From NCBI RefSeq assembly GCF_014192225.1, contig NZ_JACHXS010000001.1, positions 708,440-772,439 on the forward strand: 64,000 nt of DNA, written 5' to 3'. The DNA comes from Pseudoduganella umbonata (GTDB lineage Bacteria; Pseudomonadota; Gammaproteobacteria; Burkholderiales; Burkholderiaceae_D). The notes below the pieces were generated by a model. That model did not search any database. It was not told the origin of the DNA and saw nothing but the letters and a program-made list of their open reading frames with translations. The position numbers were made by a program, and so were the translations under genes. Shown here in pieces: positions 16,940 to 30,149 of this stretch. Position 1 is the first letter of the stretch, and every line of letters starts with the position of its first letter.

Positions 16940-19900
16940 CTATGGCCGGGGTATCCCCAGGGTTTCGCCGATTGTACCCGCGGCGGCCTCGCGGATGCGC
17001 GTCTCGGAGATCGGTACGAGGCGCGTGCCGGCCAGTCCGTTGGCGCCCAGCACGCGGCGCAGGCGGGCCAGCTGTTCCGCCGTCAAGCCATCGGTGATGC
17101 CGAGGTACGGCACGTTGCCGGTGGCGGCTTGCGCATCGGCCAGCTGCCGCAGCATCGTGTCGATCTTCCTGACCGACTCCTTCTGCGCATCCGTCAGGCC
17201 ACGGCGGTTGAGCCGCTGGACCGCCGCGTCCAGCGCGTCGTCCCAGGTGTTCGGCGTCCAGCCCTTGATCTCGAAGCCGTGGCGCCGGCTGGCCACGGTG
17301 ATCTCGTAGTCGATCTCGCTCGAACCCATCCGCACCTGCCGCCGTACGTTGCTGCCCAGCTGCGCGGCATTTTCGGCGGCGACCAGTTCCGCGCCGGCAC
17401 CGCGCGCGGCGGTGCGGAAGGTGACGATCAGGCTGCCGGATGCGGGGTCGGCCGCGGTACGCCGGTACAGGTCCCACGGCGTGCGCCGGTCGCGGCCGAG
17501 GAAATCAAGCGTTTCGTCGGCGATCCGCGTGCGGTTCAGCCATGCCAGGTCGAGCACTTCGCGGCCTTCGCGGGCTTTCGCGCCCAGTACGGCCAATGCT
17601 TCGTCGGAAACGCCGGGCCGGTTGACCAGCTGGCGCACCTCGGCGATGAACAGGTTCGGCGCGCGCGACTGCGCGGCCGCCGTCAACAGGTCGGTCAGCG
17701 AAGCGATCGCGTTCGGTCGCCGCGCGATGACGCCATCGACGGCATTCAGGAATGCTTCGCGGGCATCGGGTCGCAGTTGCGCCGCGCGCTGGGCAACCGC
17801 GAAGCGGGCACTGGCCGCCTGCTCGGCACGGCGCGCCGCTGCAGCCCGCGCCTGCTCCGCTTCCGGCGTCGTGCCTGTGATGGCCGCCGCTTCTCCTTCC
17901 GCCCTGCCGATCGCACCTTCCAGCCGTCCCAGCACGCGCCGGCCTGCGGCTTCGCCACCGGTGCCGGCGAGCTTGCCCGTCAGGCGCTCGGCGGCAACCT
18001 CGCCGCGGGACACGCGCAGCATCGCGAAGAAGCCGGGGCGCGTCTCGGCCGCGCTGCCTGCCGCCATCGTCGCGCCATCGGCGGTCGCTGCGGCAGTCGC
18101 TTCGGCCGGCGTGGCGTAGCGGGCGATCGTGCGGCGCATCGCCTCGGCCTCGGCGCGCAGCGGCATGATGGCGTCGCGGATCGCACCGGGCAGCGCCGCC
18201 ACCCGGTCGGCGGCGCTCACCAGCCGCGGTACCAGGCCGGAACCGATCAGGCGCGCAATGTCGCGCGAGATCCAGACGGCGATGGCCACGTCGTAGATTT
18301 CCAGGAAGTCGCGCCCTTCCGGCGTGGCGGCGATGGCCGTCCGGTTGCCCTCCACCGCTTCCATGCCGGTGATCAGGCCGGCGTTGACGAGCGCGGCGCG
18401 GCCCGCCGCACCCGCCGCCGTTTCGGCCACTGCCGCGCCGGCGGCGCGCAGGCCGCCCCCTTCGATCAGGGCGCCGGCCAGCGCCGGGCCGAATGCCCGC
18501 AGCAGCCCGGTGCCGGCCATGATCCACATATAGCCATGCACCGTCGAGGAAATCGCCTGCTGCAGGATTTGGCCGGAAGGCGGCGTGAGAAGGCCGACCG
18601 CTTCCAGCGCGGTGACCACGCGCGTCTCGCTGGCGGGGCCGAGGATGCGCACGCGCACCAGCTGGGTGGGCAGCAAGGGGCCGACCGGCGGGCCGCCGCT
18701 TTGCAGCAGCGTGCCCCGCATGCTGCGCCACAGGTTGCCGGCCAGGCTGCCGGCGCGGATGATCTGCGGCTGGATCGTGATGGTCGAGCGGTCGAACGCG
18801 CCGGGCGCGGCGCCGCCCACCGTGCGCTCGTGGCCGAGCGCCACCTGGCCGCCCGCCTGGGCGGGAAAGTCCGCGTCCGACACGGTGCGCGAAGCCGCCG
18901 TCGCGCTGGAGAAGTCGGCGCCGTGGAAAAAGCCGTCGTCGTCGAAGCCGGCCGTCAGCTCCGGCAAGGCTTGCAGGTTTTCGCCGGCCACCTGCATCGT
19001 GGCCACCGCCTTGACCGTGAAGATGCGGCCGATCGTCGCCAGCCGGCCGCCCGGGTCGGGCATCCTGATCAGCCGGTCCATCGCGCCGTTGGTGGACAGG
19101 CCCCGCTCGAGCAGCGGGAAGTCGGCGCCCGGCGTGGCGTACAGGATGCGGGCGATCAGCGTCGCGTCCGCATCCTCGTGGCGCACGATCGCCGCGTCGA
19201 TCAGCGTGACGCGCTGGGCAACGGTGGCCAGGGCCAAGGCATCGAAATCCAGCCCACGCTGTTCCGCTGGGCCGGCCGCCAGGGCACGCGTCAGGATGTC
19301 CATCCGCCGCGTGCGCTCGTCGGCGCCGCCGCCGCCCGATTCGGGCTGGAACTCGCCGCCGGCGATCGCCACCGTTCCCGTGTAGTGCCACCACCAGTTG
19401 TCGATGTGTTCCGGCGGGCGGTTGGTATTCCAGCTGTCGGTTCCCTCGACATAGCCCTGTTCCAGGCGCGGGAAGTCGACCGTGTAGCCATAAAAGTGCC
19501 CGTCACCGCCCGGGATGACCACGCGCGGGCCGGGATGCGGTGCATTGCGCAGCGCGATCTCGGCCAGCGGCGCCGTGGTTTCGTCGACCACGCGCTCGTT
19601 GATGCGTATCGGCCCGGTGCCGTGGTCCCACTCGCCGATGGCCAGCGCGGCGCGCCTGGTACGGTAGGCATAACCGCCCACGACGGTGCCGCGCGCCATC
19701 GGCCCGGTCACGCGCTGTTCGTCCGGCCCGCTGCCGGCCATTGGCGCGCGCGTCGAGCCCCGCGCGATCAGCCGCCGGATCTCCGGTGCTTTCCGCTCTG
19801 CCTCGTCGAGCAGCCATTCCAGCGCCGTGTGCGTGATGTTGCTGAACGGCCAGGGGCGCTCCATCGTCAGCGTGCGGCCTTCCAGGGCGTTCAGGTAGCG

Positions 19901-20890
19901 GTCGAAGAACGAAACGCCGTGCGCATCGGCGAGTCCGGAGCGGCTGCTCCAGCGCACCGTCGCCTGCAGCAGCTGCCGCTCGTCCGCGTCGCCGATCAGC
20001 CGCTCGGAAAGCAGTGCGATCACGCGCTCCACGTCGGCGGCCAGTTGCGTCTCCAGCGCGGCGCGCAGCAGTTCGGCCACGTCGTTGGCGACGCCGTCGA
20101 AACTGCGCAGGCGCACCATCTGGTCGCCGACGATATCGAAGCCGCCGAAACGGGCCGGATCGCCGTAAAGCCGGGTGGCGACCTGCTCGCGGGTGGTGCC
20201 CACCGGGATGCGGAACTGTGCCGGGTCCAGCGGGTCGACCACCGGCATCCAGTCGGCCAGCGGCTCCAGCGCCACGTCCGGCTCGCGTGCGGGGCCGGGT
20301 GGCAGCGGCGGATGGTCGGGATCGTCCTCCTGGCGCATCACGCGGGCCGTTGGCCGCGCGGCGATGGCGGGCGCGGGACGCCCCGTCGCGATCCGGTCCG
20401 CCACCTGGTGCGCCTCCCGTTCGGCAGCGTCGCCCGGCGCGCTCACTGCCTTCTCGGGGCCGGCACCCGCCCTGCCCTGGATCACGTGGCTGAGTTCATG
20501 CGCCAGCAGGCGCGCCCCTTCCGCCGTGTCGGGCCGGAACTGGCCGGCCCCGAAGTGGATCGTCGCGCCCGTCGTGAAGGCGCGGGCGCGCAGCGCCGCG
20601 GCGCTGGCGGCGGCCCGGTTGCCATCGTGGATGCGCACCGCGCCGAAGTCCGTGCCGAAGCGGCTTTCCATCGCCGCGCGCACGCGGTTGGGCAGCGGCT
20701 CGCCGCATTCGTCGTCCGGTCCTTGTGTCTGGCGGGCGACGTGGCCGCTGGCAGCGCCGGTGCGGCGGCTGAGCGCCTGGTTGCCGGCCGGCTGTTCCTC
20801 ACCCTCCGGGAGCGCGGCTTCCGGCCCGGCCGCCGCCGGCCCTTCCGGACGGCCGCCGCGCGAAGGGGGAAACAGCCAGAAGCCGGGCAT
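16940..20890 (-). CDS. Giant DUF4157 (eCIS core) effector with C-terminal PD-(D/E)XK-like nuclease domain
   Basis: 1316 residues. The N-terminus (about 63-170) is a DUF4157 domain: PLPNRVRAAMESRFGTDFGA, VRIHDG, ATIHFGAGQF, zinc-protease-like HELSH at 131-135 and the EREAHQVADRI ending. DUF4157 is the hallmark domain of eCIS-associated cargo. A long middle follows, with a His/Trp-rich globular part (HIDNWWWHYTGT) and then an Ala-rich, weakly hydrophobic region. The last 150 residues contain SSEIDYEITVASRRHGFEIK: Asp1194, Glu1207 and Lys1209 fit the D ... ExK core of PD-(D/E)XK nucleases. Interpretation: a toxin loaded into the injection system that cuts nucleic acid in the target. The nuclease call is motif-based inference. 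Confidence 0.8.
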   Translation of the reverse strand: MPGFWLFPPSRGGRPEGPAAAGPEAALPEGEEQPAGNQALSRRTGAASGHVARQTQGPDDECGEPLPNRVRAAMESRFGTDFGAVRIHDGNRAAASAAALRARAFTTGATIHFGAGQFRPDTAEGARLLAHELSHVIQGRAGAGPEKAVSAPGDAAEREAHQVADRIATGRPAPAIAARPTARVMRQEDDPDHPPLPPGPAREPDVALEPLADWMPVVDPLDPAQFRIPVGTTREQVATRLYGDPARFGGFDIVGDQMVRLRSFDGVANDVAELLRAALETQLAADVERVIALLSERLIGDADERQLLQATVRWSSRSGLADAHGVSFFDRYLNALEGRTLTMERPWPFSNITHTALEWLLDEAERKAPEIRRLIARGSTRAPMAGSGPDEQRVTGPMARGTVVGGYAYRTRRAALAIGEWDHGTGPIRINERVVDETTAPLAEIALRNAPHPGPRVVIPGGDGHFYGYTVDFPRLEQGYVEGTDSWNTNRPPEHIDNWWWHYTGTVAIAGGEFQPESGGGGADERTRRMDILTRALAAGPAEQRGLDFDALALATVAQRVTLIDAAIVRHEDADATLIARILYATPGADFPLLERGLSTNGAMDRLIRMPDPGGRLATIGRIFTVKAVATMQVAGENLQALPELTAGFDDDGFFHGADFSSATAASRTVSDADFPAQAGGQVALGHERTVGGAAPGAFDRSTITIQPQIIRAGSLAGNLWRSMRGTLLQSGGPPVGPLLPTQLVRVRILGPASETRVVTALEAVGLLTPPSGQILQQAISSTVHGYMWIMAGTGLLRAFGPALAGALIEGGGLRAAGAAVAETAAGAAGRAALVNAGLITGMEAVEGNRTAIAATPEGRDFLEIYDVAIAVWISRDIARLIGSGLVPRLVSAADRVAALPGAIRDAIMPLRAEAEAMRRTIARYATPAEATAAATADGATMAAGSAAETRPGFFAMLRVSRGEVAAERLTGKLAGTGGEAAGRRVLGRLEGAIGRAEGEAAAITGTTPEAEQARAAAARRAEQAASARFAVAQRAAQLRPDAREAFLNAVDGVIARRPNAIASLTDLLTAAAQSRAPNLFIAEVRQLVNRPGVSDEALAVLGAKAREGREVLDLAWLNRTRIADETLDFLGRDRRTPWDLYRRTAADPASGSLIVTFRTAARGAGAELVAAENAAQLGSNVRRQVRMGSSEIDYEITVASRRHGFEIKGWTPNTWDDALDAAVQRLNRRGLTDAQKESVRKIDTMLRQLADAQAATGNVPYLGITDGLTAEQLARLRRVLGANGLAGTRLVPISETRIREAAAGTIGETLGIPRP

Positions 20891-20902
20891 GGCGCATGCC
20901 GG

Positions 20903-21925
20903 TCAGGCGTGTCCGCCGCGCAGTCCGCGCAGCAGGGTCGCCAGCACATCTTCGGTCGATGCGTCGCTGCGCAAGCCCAGCTCCCTGCGCAGCGCCAGGA
21001 TGGTTGCCTGCACTTCGGGTGGCGGCACCGTGCCTGGCGGCTGCTTCAGCGCCTTCGCCAGTTCCGGCAGCAGGTCGCCGCCCAGCAGCGGCAGGATGCG
21101 CGAAACGGCCGCGATCGTATCGAGTTCGATCGGCCCTGCCGGCGTCCCACCGCGCAGCCGCTGTGCCTCGCCGGCCAGCCTGTGGGCCGTTTCCGAATCC
21201 ATCACCGCGTGCTCTCCCGCGCTGCGCAGCACTTGCGCCACGACCGGTGCCATCGTGTCCACCAGCGGCCGCAGTTCATCGGGAAAAGTGGCGCTGTTAC
21301 CGCTTCCCGGCGTTGCCTCGCCACGCGCGGGATGGCAAATCGGATCGCAGGTCGGATCAAACACGGCACCACGCAGATCCGCGCCGGCGAGATCGGCATC
21401 GGTGAACTCCGCACCGGTCAGGTCGGCGCCGCGCAGGTCGGCATCGTGCAGCACCGCGCCACGCAGCCTGGTCTTGCGCAAGTCCGCGCCGCGAAAATCA
21501 CTGCCCGTGGCCGACACGTTTTCCAGCACCGCGCCGCGAAAACTGGCCCGCGAAAAATCGGTATCGGTGAGCACGGCATCGGTGAGATCGGCATCGTCGA
21601 AGCGCGCCGCCCGCGCCTGGCTGTTCTCGATGCGGGCGCCCGGCAGGCGGGTGCCCGCGGCGCGCACGTCGTCGAGAATGCACAGCCGCAGGATCGCGCC
21701 GGCCAGGTTCGCGCCTTCCAGCCGGGCGTCCTGCAGCGAACAGGCTTTCCACCGGGCGTCGGCCAGCAGGCTGTCGCGCAGGTCCGCATCGCGCAGGTCG
21801 AGGCCGTCGGCGCGCAAGCCCTGAAGGCGGGCGCCGCGCAGGTCGGCCGCGGCGAGCGCCAGGCCGCGCGCTGTGCGGTGCGTGCGGATGCACTCCTCCA
21901 GAATGCGCAGTAATTCAGGGTTCAT
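20903..21925 (-). CDS. Pentapeptide-repeat protein in the eCIS cargo region
   Basis: 340 residues. From about residue 20 to 200 the sequence follows the A(D/N)LxG five-residue rhythm (ADLRGARLQGLRADGLDLRD; later ADLRGADLTGAEFTDADLAG), which forms a right-handed quadrilateral beta-helix. The C-terminal 130 residues are helical and contain no repeats. The start at 21925 overlaps the DUF4240 gene by 11 bases. It sits between the two effector/immunity sets. Some pentapeptide-repeat proteins mimic DNA and protect gyrase, others are structural; a protective or cargo-adaptor role is inference. Confidence 0.85.
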   Translation of the reverse strand: MNPELLRILEECIRTHRTARGLALAAADLRGARLQGLRADGLDLRDADLRDSLLADARWKACSLQDARLEGANLAGAILRLCILDDVRAAGTRLPGARIENSQARAARFDDADLTDAVLTDTDFSRASFRGAVLENVSATGSDFRGADLRKTRLRGAVLHDADLRGADLTGAEFTDADLAGADLRGAVFDPTCDPICHPARGEATPGSGNSATFPDELRPLVDTMAPVVAQVLRSAGEHAVMDSETAHRLAGEAQRLRGGTPAGPIELDTIAAVSRILPLLGGDLLPELAKALKQPPGTVPPPEVQATILALRRELGLRSDASTEDVLATLLRGLRGGHA

Positions 21926-22334
21926 CGCCGCTCTCCTCCTGTTCCAGGCGCGCCATGGCCCGGAACACCGATTCGTTGAAGCGCTGCCGATACACCTTGC
22001 TGATCGCCCCGCGCGCGTCGAATCCCGCTGGCGGTGGCAGCTGCGCGATGACCGCCGGGATCCGTTCAGGGTGCTCCTCGACGTCGTCGTAGACTGCCTT
22101 GCCGGCCGCCACGATGGCATAGGCGATGTCGTCGGCGCCGTCTTCCGACGGGTTGCCCATGTACGCGACGTACGGTTCGTCCTTCAGGTTGCCGACCGTC
22201 CGTTCGTACTCCAGGCAAAGCCGCGCCAGGTCGTCGCCATCCATATGCTGCAGGCCGGCCGTGAAGCGCTCGCGGTCATCTCGCGCCAGGTCCACCATGT
22301 CCCAGAACTTGCCATGCCCCGAATCGGTATTCAT
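21915..22334 (-). CDS. DUF4240-like candidate immunity protein
   Basis: 139 residues, acidic, no export signal. GKFWDMVDLARDDRERFTAG at the N-terminus, then a conserved-looking SEDGADDIAYAIVAAGKAVY, fit the DUF4240 pattern (FW-x-x-ID-x-A ... SDDxF ... I-x-x-GK-x-x-Y). DUF4240 proteins are often found in polymorphic-toxin loci. It starts 13 bases after the GIY-YIG-like effector ends, the standard place for the cognate immunity gene. Family call moderately sure; immunity role inferred. Confidence 0.65.
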   Translation of the reverse strand: MNTDSGHGKFWDMVDLARDDRERFTAGLQHMDGDDLARLCLEYERTVGNLKDEPYVAYMGNPSEDGADDIAYAIVAAGKAVYDDVEEHPERIPAVIAQLPPPAGFDARGAISKVYRQRFNESVFRAMARLEQEESGDEP

Positions 22335-22347
22335 ATAGCTACCTCCC

Positions 22348-25300
22348 TTATTTCAGCCGTTCGGCCAGGATCCGGCGCCAGTTGCTCTTTGCACGGCGCA
22401 CGCTGGGTTCCGGCACCCCGAAATGGTCGGCGATCTGCTTCGTGGTCCGGCCTTCGCGCAGCATCCCGACGAGTTCGTCCAGCTGGATCTTGCCCCGTAC
22501 CGGCGCCGTTCCGCTGCCTTCGCCCGGCGGCAGCAGGTAGCCCTTGCGCGGTGTGTCGCCGCGCTCCCAGTCCCATTTGTCGCGGCGCAGCTTGCTTGTG
22601 GCACTGCCGGGCAGCGATTCGAACGGCGTGCCGGGCCCGGCGCGGCCGAGGCGGCCCATGCCGCCGCTGCCTTCCACGCGTGTGTAATCCCAGGGCATGA
22701 TATGCCCGGCGGCCTCCATGCGGGCGCGCAGGTCGGACTCGTAGTCGGTGATCTTCCTGCCGCGCAGGTCGGTGACCGGCGTGATTTCGATAACCGCTCT
22801 CACGTCCAGCTCCTCGGCGGCGAAGCGGTACCGCTCGAAGCGTGCCTCCGCGGCGGTGCCCACGGCGGTTTCGCCCACTTTCAGCACGGCGCCGGTCTCC
22901 TTGTCCCGCAATACATACAGCAGCGGCGTGCCTTCGGGCAGCGGCGTGCCGTTGGGGAGTTTGAGTTCCGGCACCTTGCCGATCGGGGCGCTCGTGCGCG
23001 GGGCCGTTTCGCCGCCCAGGTCGTCGGTCCGGACCCGCGGCCGCCCGGCGGTATCGACATCGGCCGGGTCGTACACCCGCTGGAATACGTTCGGGTTGTC
23101 GATCGCCGCGCCGAGCCGCGGCTCCGCCATGCCGAGCGCATGCAGGCTGTCGGCGATGCCGGCACTGGCAGCGATCACGTCGCGGTGGGGGATCGTCGCC
23201 CCTTCGATGCCCGCTTCCACCTCCACGACCCGGGTGTGGATCTCCTGCAGCTGGTCGCGCAGCCGCACGCCGTCCGGCGTGTCGGGCAAGGCCGCCTGCA
23301 TATGCCGCAGGTTGGACTTGATGCTGCCGCAACCGAAGCTGCAGATGTCGCATTCGACATGGCCGTTGCGGCGCGTGAAATACACATCGTGGTCCTCGTT
23401 GCCGACCCGGACCGGCGCATGCGTGGTTTCGGCAAGCTCGGCCGCCGACCGATCGCGGGTGGGCGGCCCCTCCGGCACCGCTTCGCCGGTGCCGCGTGGC
23501 GGCCGGGCCGGCCCCTCGCCAGCATCGGCGGCGCGCGGCGCAGCCGGGTCGTCGGCAGTATCGGGCCGGCGTGGCGGCGCGGCCGGACCTTCCCCGGTAT
23601 CGGCCGGGCGTGGCGCCGGAGCCGGTTCGTCCACCTTGGCGCCTGACGGCAAAGCTTCGTCCGTTCGAGGCCGTGCGGGCGCCATGCCGCCGGAAGGCGC
23701 GTCCACTTCCGGCCGGCCGAACAGCCGGCCGCCGGCATCCTCCAGCCGCTTGCCGAGCCGGGCGCCGGCATCGCCCGGGTCGAACTGGCGCAGCCGGTCG
23801 CCGGCGCGGCCGAGGCGCGTGTCGGGCGCCTCGCGCGGTGCGCTGCCGTGGCCCATGCGTGCGGCACGGGCGCTGACCGCGCCGCCGGCCGCCGCCGAAG
23901 CGGCCCGCGTCATGTCGAATTTCTGCCCGCTCAGCCAGGCCCCGATTCCTTCCACGGCGAAGCCGAGTACCGCACCACCGGCTACCTGGGCGACGGCGGC
24001 CCGGCGTCCCGCTGCGGCGCCGGCCGTGCCGGGCCCCGGTGCCGCTGCGTCCGCGGGGCGTGCCGGCGCCGCTTCCCCCGGCCGTGCCGGCGGCGCATCC
24101 CCCGGCCGGGTGGCAGGAGCCTCGCCCGGCCGCGGCGGCGCGGGCTCCGGCGCATGGGGCCGCGGCGCATCGGGCGCGGCCGGATGGGGACCGCCTGCAT
24201 GCGGCGCCGCCGGGCCGTGCGGCGCACCACCTGCGCGCGGGGCGGGCGGATGCGGGACCGGCACATGGGGCTTCGCCGGGGTGGCGCGGAAACCCACGCT
24301 CGACATCGTGCCGGCCATCAGGAACCCCTGCCAGTTGAATTCCTGGCCGAACGCGAAGTAACCCACGGTTTGCGTGATGCCCTCGGCGGCCAGGTCGGCG
24401 CCGACCTGGATCGCCAGCTGGGTGGCCACGCGGGCGCCCGCCGCACCGGCACCCGCGGCCAGCGCGCCGCCGGCGAAACCGAGGCCGCCGCCGATTGCGC
24501 CGCCGATCGCACCCATCACCATGGCCGTCACCAGGCCCTCGTCCCACGCTTCGCCGGACGACCAGTTGTTGAGGATCTGGATCAGCCCCGCGCTGGCGGC
24601 GCCGACCAGCGCGCCGACCAGGATCACGGCGAACAGGCTGGCGCCGGCGCCCAGCGTGACGATGCTGATCACCGCAGCGGCAATGATGACGAGGATGATC
24701 AGCACGATCGCCACCACTTTCTTCCAGGCCGGCTGCTCCTTCGATGCGGCCTTCCACGCCTCGCTGGCGATCTGCTCGTCCAGCTCGGCGATCTTGCCGT
24801 CCAGGTCCTTCACCAGTTCGGCGAGCGACGCGGCGACCGCGGCGGTGACCTTGCCGCCGATCGTGCCGAGCGCCGTCGCGAAGCCGGTGACCGCCGCCTG
24901 CATGGCCTCGGTGCCCTGGGCGGCGCCGTCCTGCGCCTGCTCGACGAGGCTGCCGGTCAGCTGGCCGAACGCCGAGGTGGCGCCGGCCATCAGGCCCTGC
25001 ATCTGCGCCGTAAAGCCCGCCTCGGCCTGGGCGGCCAGCGCGTCGTTACCCTCGGTGACTTTCTGCAGGGCCGCCAGCGAAGCCATGCCCAGTTCAACCA
25101 GCGTCCGTTCGGCGCCCTGCGCGCCTTCCTCCATCTTGCCCAGCAGCGTTTCCATGCCGCCGCCCAGCGCGGACTGCAGCGTGCCGAGGGTCAGCGTCAG
25201 CCAGTCCGGGTCCGGCACGCCGCCGGCCGCCAGCCGGTCGCGCACCGTACCGAGCACCTGCTGCAGCGAAGCCGATGCCGCCGACACGCCGCGCACCAGG

Positions 25301-27959
25301 TTCGCCGCGCCGCTGTGCGCCAGTTGCTCGACGGCCAGCTGCTTCAGGTAGCCGGTGTCGGCCGCCGCCTGCCGCTGCGCCGCTTCCTGCGCGGCCAGCC
25401 CGCCGAGCGAGCCCGCCAGCGCGGCATCGATGGCCGCCATGTTCTGGTCGCGGGCCATGCCGAGGCCCTTGATCGCCTGCGTGCGGGCGCTTTCCAGGCC
25501 CGACGTCAGCCTGTCGTACAGGTCGTCCAGCGTCTGGTTCACCTGCCGGGCGCCGGCGATCACCGCGCAGCGGTAGACCTTGCGCAGCTCGATCAGGTCG
25601 TAGCCCTTCTTGTTGGCGGTGCGCAGGAACGCGTTGCGGTAGCTGCCGGCCGTCTTGCAGGCCACGTCCTGCTGGGCGCGGGCGCGGCGCACGGTCAGGC
25701 AGCCGTCCCAGAAACCGTCGTCGTCGTAGGCCACGCCCGTCTTCGGGTGGGTCTTGCAGCGTTCGTACTGGCGCACATGTTCCTGGCCGCGCCGCACCGC
25801 CCGGCCGGCGTATTGCGGGCCCTTCTGTTCGTGGCTCCTGCGCCCTGCGGCAAAGCGGCCGTTGACGTCTGCCAGGCCGCCGGTTTCCTTCTCGTCGGTC
25901 TGTTCGAGCGCGGTGCCGTACTCATCGTCCAGCGTGGCCAGCGCGGCATCGGTCTCGGCCTCGACGGTGGCCACGCTGGCGGCGTGTTCGGCCAGCACAT
26001 GCGCGCGGGCGGCCTGCGCGGCGCCCATCGAACGCGCCCGCGCGCCCATGATGCGCTCGGAAATCGCCGCCTTTTCCAGGTCGATGGCGGCGGCGGTGTT
26101 GGCATTGATGCTGTCGGCCAGGCTGCCCAGCCGGCCGGGCAGGCGCTGCAGGCCGAACGCGGCCGCGCTGGCGATCTGGCCGGCCGCGGCGTCGAGGAAG
26201 GCGCCGGTCCGGCCGATCGCCTTGTCGCGTGCCCCTTCGGTCTGTGGACCGCCGCCAGCAAACACCAGCCCACTGCGCAACTGCCCCGTCCCGGCCTGCA
26301 CCGTTTCCAGCGCGGCGGCGGCCTGTTCGTAATCGCCGATCGCCGTGTCGCGCTGGCCCTCGGCCTGGCCGATCTCGCTGTCGAGACCGCCGGCGGGCGC
26401 GCCTTCCGCTGCCGGAGCCCCTTCGCCCGCACCTGCACCGCCTCCGCCGCCGCCGCCCTTCGCCTTGCCGCTTGCCCCGGCGGTCCCTTTCGCACCTTCC
26501 GGTCCTGCCGCACCCGCCGCTTCGGCCGGGGGTGGCGCGCCAGCCGCCGGCGCACCCGCCGCGGGACCGCCGGCCTGCGCCATCGCCGCTTCCGCCGGGC
26601 ACACGTCCGGCAAGTCCTGCCAAGCGTCGAAAGTGACGCGTTCTTCGCCCTTCGCCTCGTTCTTGTCGTTATCGCTCTTCGGCTTCTTGGTTTTGCTGGG
26701 CCGCGGCGGCGGGTCGACGTTGTAGCACGGCGCGTTCAGTGCGCCGCCGCTGGCCGGGGCGGCCGGACGTGCCGCGGCGCCGGGCGGTGCGCCGGCTGCG
26801 CCGCCGCCGGCGCCGGGCGATCCGGTCGCGCCCGTGGTCACGCCTTCGGGCGGCGCTTCCGTATCGCCGCCGGCCGCTTCGAGCGCCGAGCCGGTCTCGC
26901 CGCCCGCCGGTGCGGCGCCGCCCTTGGCGCCCGCCCCCTTGCCTTCCTTCGAACCGGCGCGCTCGCCGGGCACCTGCGGCGGCGCGGCCGGCGGCTCCAT
27001 GCTGCGGGTCGGCGGGGTTGTCAGGCGGTGCTGGACCGGGCCCGTCCTGGCGTTCGCGCCAAGGCCGCCGTGCCCCTCGGCCGCCTTGCCCGGCCGCGCC
27101 ACCTTGTCGAGCAGCGGCTGCGCCGACCGCCCGCGCACCACCGCGTCGGCGACGTCATCCGCATGGCGTTCCCACGGATCGCCCGGCCGGCCGACATTGC
27201 CGGGCAGGCGCAGTCCGCTGCGCTGCTGCACCACGTGAGCCGCCTCGTGCGCGGCCAGATGAAGACCGGGGCTCTCGCGGAAACCGATCCGGTTGCCCGA
27301 TGCGAAGGCCAGCGCGCCCATGCGCCGGCTTGCCGTCGCGGCCGGCCCGCCGACGGCGGCACGCACGTCGGACAGGTCGTGGTGCCCGAACGCGGCCTGG
27401 ATACGCTCGGCGTGCGGCAGCGGAGCGGTCGCGCTGGAGAGCCCCTTGCCGGCCTCGCGCTGGATCGCTTCCGGCGGCACGCCCGCGTCGCCATCGCGCT
27501 GCACCGGCGCCTGCTTCCCCGCTTGCCCGTGCTGCTCCTGCGGCTGCTCCTGCGGCTGCTCGCAGGCAGCGCAGCGGGCCTGCACGGGTGGCGGCTCGGC
27601 CGGCTTGGTCTGCACGCACGTCGGTTCACCGAACTCCGAGCAATCCCACAACTGCACGGTCGCCCCATCGCCGGCACGCATCTGCTGGACCGGCTGGCGC
27701 GCCTCTTCCTCGCATTTTGGGCACGGCGCGCCGCCGGCGGCGCAGGCCGCGCATTTCAACTGGACCGCGCCGCTGCCGGGTGATGCCTGTGTTGCCGGCC
27801 GCACCCGGGGCTGGGCGGCCAGATTGCCGGCCGGCTGGAAGTTCGCCTGCCCCGCATCCGGCTGGCCGGCATGACGGGCGGCCGGCGCGCGCACCACGCT
27901 GGCCTGGCGCGCCGGCGCTGCCTCCCGTGTTGCCGTCGCCGCGATGGCAGGCCGCGCAC

Positions 27960-27963
<4 letters not shown>
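22348..27963 (-). CDS. Giant DUF4157 effector with membrane-active middle and GIY-YIG-like nuclease plus helix-turn-helix tip
   Basis: 1871 residues from a GTG at 27963 that overlaps the ATPase stop by 4 bases. CxxC pairs near residues 71-84 and 131-134 (CAAC, CPKC, CAAC) suggest zinc binding. DUF4157 lies at about 185-280 with HEAAH at 239-243. Then a Pro/Ala/Gly-rich linker, a long helical region, and strongly hydrophobic stretches at about 1080-1175 ([20 protein letters not shown] and Gly-rich segments). The C-terminal region from about residue 1680 ([37 protein letters not shown]) resembles a GIY-YIG nuclease with a candidate catalytic Glu. The last 45 residues ([20 protein letters not shown]) are helix-turn-helix-like. 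Inference: a translocating DNA-attacking cargo of the eCIS. The nuclease assignment is tentative; YIG is replaced by KVG. Confidence 0.78.

Positions 27964-30148
<2,185 letters not shown>

Positions 30149-30149
<1 letters not shown>

Noticed and set aside
16709-21913. Very long plus-strand open frame (1734 codons) opposite the effector genes
   Set aside because: Antisense to two minus-strand genes with recognisable domains; its composition (His, Arg, Gln, Gly) and lack of motifs mark it as a shadow.
22331-24757. 808-codon minus-strand frame overlapping the giant effector
   Set aside because: Same strand but different frame from the DUF4157 effector; Arg/Gly/Ala-rich with no motif, while the effector frame has clear domains.
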